Source: Halovenus rubra
Lineage (GTDB): Archaea > Halobacteriota > Halobacteria > Halobacteriales > Haloarculaceae
DNA length: 64,000 nucleotides
Assembly: GCF_026586665.1 (NCBI RefSeq)
Contig: NZ_JAODIY010000009.1
Location: 1-64,000 of the forward strand
Reading direction: 5' to 3'
Below are positions 61,865-64,000 of this stretch, piece after piece. The position numbers and the translations under genes were made by a program. Position 1 is the stretch's first letter; each line of letters opens with the position of its first letter. The notes beneath the pieces were generated by a model. It made no database searches, was not told the DNA's origin, and saw nothing but the letters and a program-made list of their open reading frames with translations.

Positions 61865-64000
61865 ATGGATTCCACGATACACGAAGTCAGACCTGATGAA
61901 CTGGCAGACATCGTCGAGCTGGGCGAGGTGACCCTCGTTCTCGGCGCACCCGGTATCGGAACATTACAGCAGCTACGGTCACTGGGGCAGTCCGTTGAGC
62001 GACTGCCCGATACGGACGTTGCTGACGACGGGGAACTCGTAATCGTCGAGGATTTCGTCTCAGCAGTGTTCGCCCTCGACGACGAGCACTTCTCGACCTA
62101 CAGTTACGAATACGGGGAGAAATCGCTGTTTTCCAGATCGGGTGGCACAGTACTCCTCACCCACCCCTGGAGTTTCGACTGGCTCTGCCAGAGTGATCTG
62201 GGAGTGTCGGGGAGTTTCATCGAGACTGTCGATAGGGTGGTGGTGATTCGAACGCCGCCGACTGCTGCCGGGACAGCAATCGACGAGGTTCGACAGTGTC
62301 TCCCTGGTAGAACGAACGGGTTGGGTGACGACGAGCGAGCCGCCGTTCTGGAACGAGTCAGGTATCCACCCTACTACTTCACCACTCCAGAACTGCAAGA
62401 GCACTTGGGTTGGTACGACGGGACAGTCACGCCGGAAGCGTTTCTCCCTCTCTCGGAACACGACACGTCGGCAGTGCTCCTGCCTGGGGACGTCAGACAA
62501 GTGTTCGAGGGGTGTGAGATCACGAGCGGTCCCTTCGATAGCGAGTTCGCGGATGCCATCACACGACTCCTTCCGAGTGGGGGCCTCCCCAGCCGAATCC
62601 CGAACGAGCGGTCGCCAGCGGTTCTGGCTGCGGTCGCGCTCGTCGCGGTTGGAATCGCCGAGGACGGGGACTGGCTCGATTCCATCGCTCGAAATCGGAC
62701 ACTTGCACCGACTACTGAGGCAGTTGAACGTGCCCTGGATCTCCCGCCCGGAACAGTCGACCACCTCCAGGTCTTCGCCGGGGAGTCGATGCGAGCACGG
62801 ATTCGCGAGCGTCTCACGGCCGACGACGAGGAATCGGTCCTCGACGTGTCTCGTGAGGCACTCGACGACGCAGTGGCTGCGCTCCAGTCGGAGAGTCGGT
62901 CGCTCGAAACCGTCTCCACGGACCCTGAAGCGTATGACTCCTTGCCACTCGTCGGTGTTTGGCGCTGGGACGGGCCGGAGGCACTGCACGAGGCTGCTAC
63001 CAAGCGTGAGCTCCCGGGCACGATTCGGGATGCAGACGAGACCGACGAGGAGGGGCTGGACTGGCGGTCGTTCGTCGACGGAGAAGACGGCGACGATGGC
63101 GACGACCTCCTCGACGCGCTCGATGGCGGGCTGGTCGTCCTCAGTGGCCCGAAATCGACCGGAAAACGACAGGTCGCTGCTACACTCGCTTCGGAACTTG
63201 AGGACTGGGGAACGACCGTCAAACTCCCCGAACTGAGAAACCCCGACCAGAGTCGGACGGGGATCGAAGCGACACCGAACACGGTTGTCGTGGCGACGTA
63301 CGGGGCCGAACCAGCGAAGGTCATCAGCGACGACGGCGTCCGAGCACTCCCCGAGTGGGTCGGGGACGGAAGTTGTGCTGGCGCGCTGCTCATCTGTGAC
63401 GACACCAACCGCGAGCGCCTCGACGAGGTCGCTGAACAGGCTGGCTGTGACGAAATTCCAGCCTGGACCGACCGCGTCGAGTTCTCGGTCACGGATCCGA
63501 GCGTCGATACTGAGCGTGACCCGGCAGCCGTTGCGCAGGAGCTACTGGATGCGATCGGCTGGAACACGGTGGAGTTCCCATCTCGTCGGAATCTCGACGT
63601 CAAGTCGGTCACCGACCAGAGCACCCTCGCAGCCATCGCGGGTGTTCCGGACCACGCACTCGACGGGGAGTTCGTGGGGCGTGTTCTTGCCGAGGTTGTC
63701 GACATCGTCTCGACGACACACGGGCCGGACGCAGCACAGCAGTGGCTCTCGTTCGTCGACGACCTCGTTGCGGACGTGGGTCGGAATCGGAGCTCCAATA
63801 CGGAGGGGGCTCTCCGGTACCGGGGCGAAGTCTACGAGACCGCAATCACAGCCGTTGCGTTGGCTAATCCGAGAACGGACGAGTGGGTCCACGCGGTCGC
63901 GCTCGGTGTGTTAGAGGTCACGAACGAGGTCTCGAACCCCCACGAGGAGAGTATCGGCGGGAATTTAGAGCCGTTTGCCACCGCGTTCTCGGGTGCGCTG
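61865..64000 (+). CDS. Large P-loop NTPase-like protein, open at the window's end
   Basis: At least 712 residues from ATG at 61865, continuing past 64000. Residues 1-110 start with a strand and loop TLVLGAPGIGTLQQLRSLG, Walker-A-like but lacking the Lys-Thr, followed by ELVIVEDFVSAVFAL. A middle helical part with an internal acidic linker (EGLDWRSFVDGEDGDDGDD) precedes a proper Walker A at about residue 425 (VVLSGPKSTGKRQVAATLAS). A Walker-B-like segment lies near 510 (ALLICDDTNRE), and helical sequence follows (VGRVLAEVVDIVSTTHGPDA). The layout resembles STAND-type signalling NTPases. No family assignment is possible from this part. Confidence 0.7.
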   Translation, partial: MDSTIHEVRPDELADIVELGEVTLVLGAPGIGTLQQLRSLGQSVERLPDTDVADDGELVIVEDFVSAVFALDDEHFSTYSYEYGEKSLFSRSGGTVLLTHPWSFDWLCQSDLGVSGSFIETVDRVVVIRTPPTAAGTAIDEVRQCLPGRTNGLGDDERAAVLERVRYPPYYFTTPELQEHLGWYDGTVTPEAFLPLSEHDTSAVLLPGDVRQVFEGCEITSGPFDSEFADAITRLLPSGGLPSRIPNERSPAVLAAVALVAVGIAEDGDWLDSIARNRTLAPTTEAVERALDLPPGTVDHLQVFAGESMRARIRERLTADDEESVLDVSREALDDAVAALQSESRSLETVSTDPEAYDSLPLVGVWRWDGPEALHEAATKRELPGTIRDADETDEEGLDWRSFVDGEDGDDGDDLLDALDGGLVVLSGPKSTGKRQVAATLASELEDWGTTVKLPELRNPDQSRTGIEATPNTVVVATYGAEPAKVISDDGVRALPEWVGDGSCAGALLICDDTNRERLDEVAEQAGCDEIPAWTDRVEFSVTDPSVDTERDPAAVAQELLDAIGWNTVEFPSRRNLDVKSVTDQSTLAAIAGVPDHALDGEFVGRVLAEVVDIVSTTHGPDAAQQWLSFVDDLVADVGRNRSSNTEGALRYRGEVYETAITAVALANPRTDEWVHAVALGVLEVTNEVSNPHEESIGGNLEPFATAFSGAL

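Noticed and set aside
62374-63798. A 474-codon minus-strand frame and a 303-codon plus-strand frame in the NTPase gene
   Set aside because: Both are extremely rich in Ser, Arg and Thr, typical of shadow frames in GC-rich haloarchaeal genes. The P-loop frame has normal acidic composition and motifs.

Overview
The window is chromosomal DNA of a halophilic archaeon (class Halobacteria). The evidence is the acidic protein composition, twin-arginine lipoproteins with a lipobox, haloarchaeal family proteins (DUF5805, DUF5803, DUF5789, HalOD1, halocyanin), archaeal information genes (TFE, RfcS, archaeal AlaRS, Dph2) and a CRISPR repeat of the haloarchaeal I-B type. I do not assign a genus.

Layout. 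(1) 1-10.4 kb is accessory: a halocyanin/PQQ-repeat redox protein, a tnpB scar, a DUF5805-integrase pair, a possible lipoprotein operon, a 7TM histidine kinase and a dead lipoprotein gene. (2) 10.45-14.12 kb is a CRISPR array of 54 repeats and 53 spacers with a leader on the low-coordinate side and no cas genes. A second two-repeat array at 15.4 kb carries the same downstream flank; Orc1 and MoeA fragments lie between them. (3) 15.7-18.8 kb is an iron island: a broken IucA/IucC siderophore synthetase, a ferric-siderophore binding lipoprotein and a thioredoxin-reductase-like flavoprotein, with palindromic TTAGGC-N2-GCCTAA boxes. Two more binding proteins with the same boxes lie at 24.4-25.7 kb and 53.7 kb. 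(4) 18.8-20.55 kb is a train of eight tiny overlapping genes typical of a plasmid or provirus, followed by 1.6 kb without genes and then transposase and Orc1 debris. (5) 25.9-53.3 kb is mostly core chromosome: rhomboid protease, dph2, METTL5-like methylase, mutL, FKBP, tfe, NAD kinase/phosphatase, alaS, rfcS, AglJ-like glycosyltransferase, XPB-like helicase, eIF2B-like, aminopeptidase and AI-2E transporter. It includes a KAS III gene interrupted by one in-frame TGA. (6) 55-64 kb is accessory again. Its main content is a 1755-residue protein made almost wholly of about 39 degenerate 44-residue helical repeats, divergent from a large P-loop protein that runs off the end.

How it fits together. 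The four boxed genes look like one iron-responsive (DtxR/IdeR-type) regulon of leaderless transcripts, with boxes 4-9 bases from the start codon or, at 53.7 kb, ending next to it. The cell appears to have lost local siderophore synthesis while keeping several capture proteins. The large repeat protein and its divergent NTPase are the best candidate here for an undescribed system; the pair has a STAND-like sensor/switch architecture, but its function is unknown.
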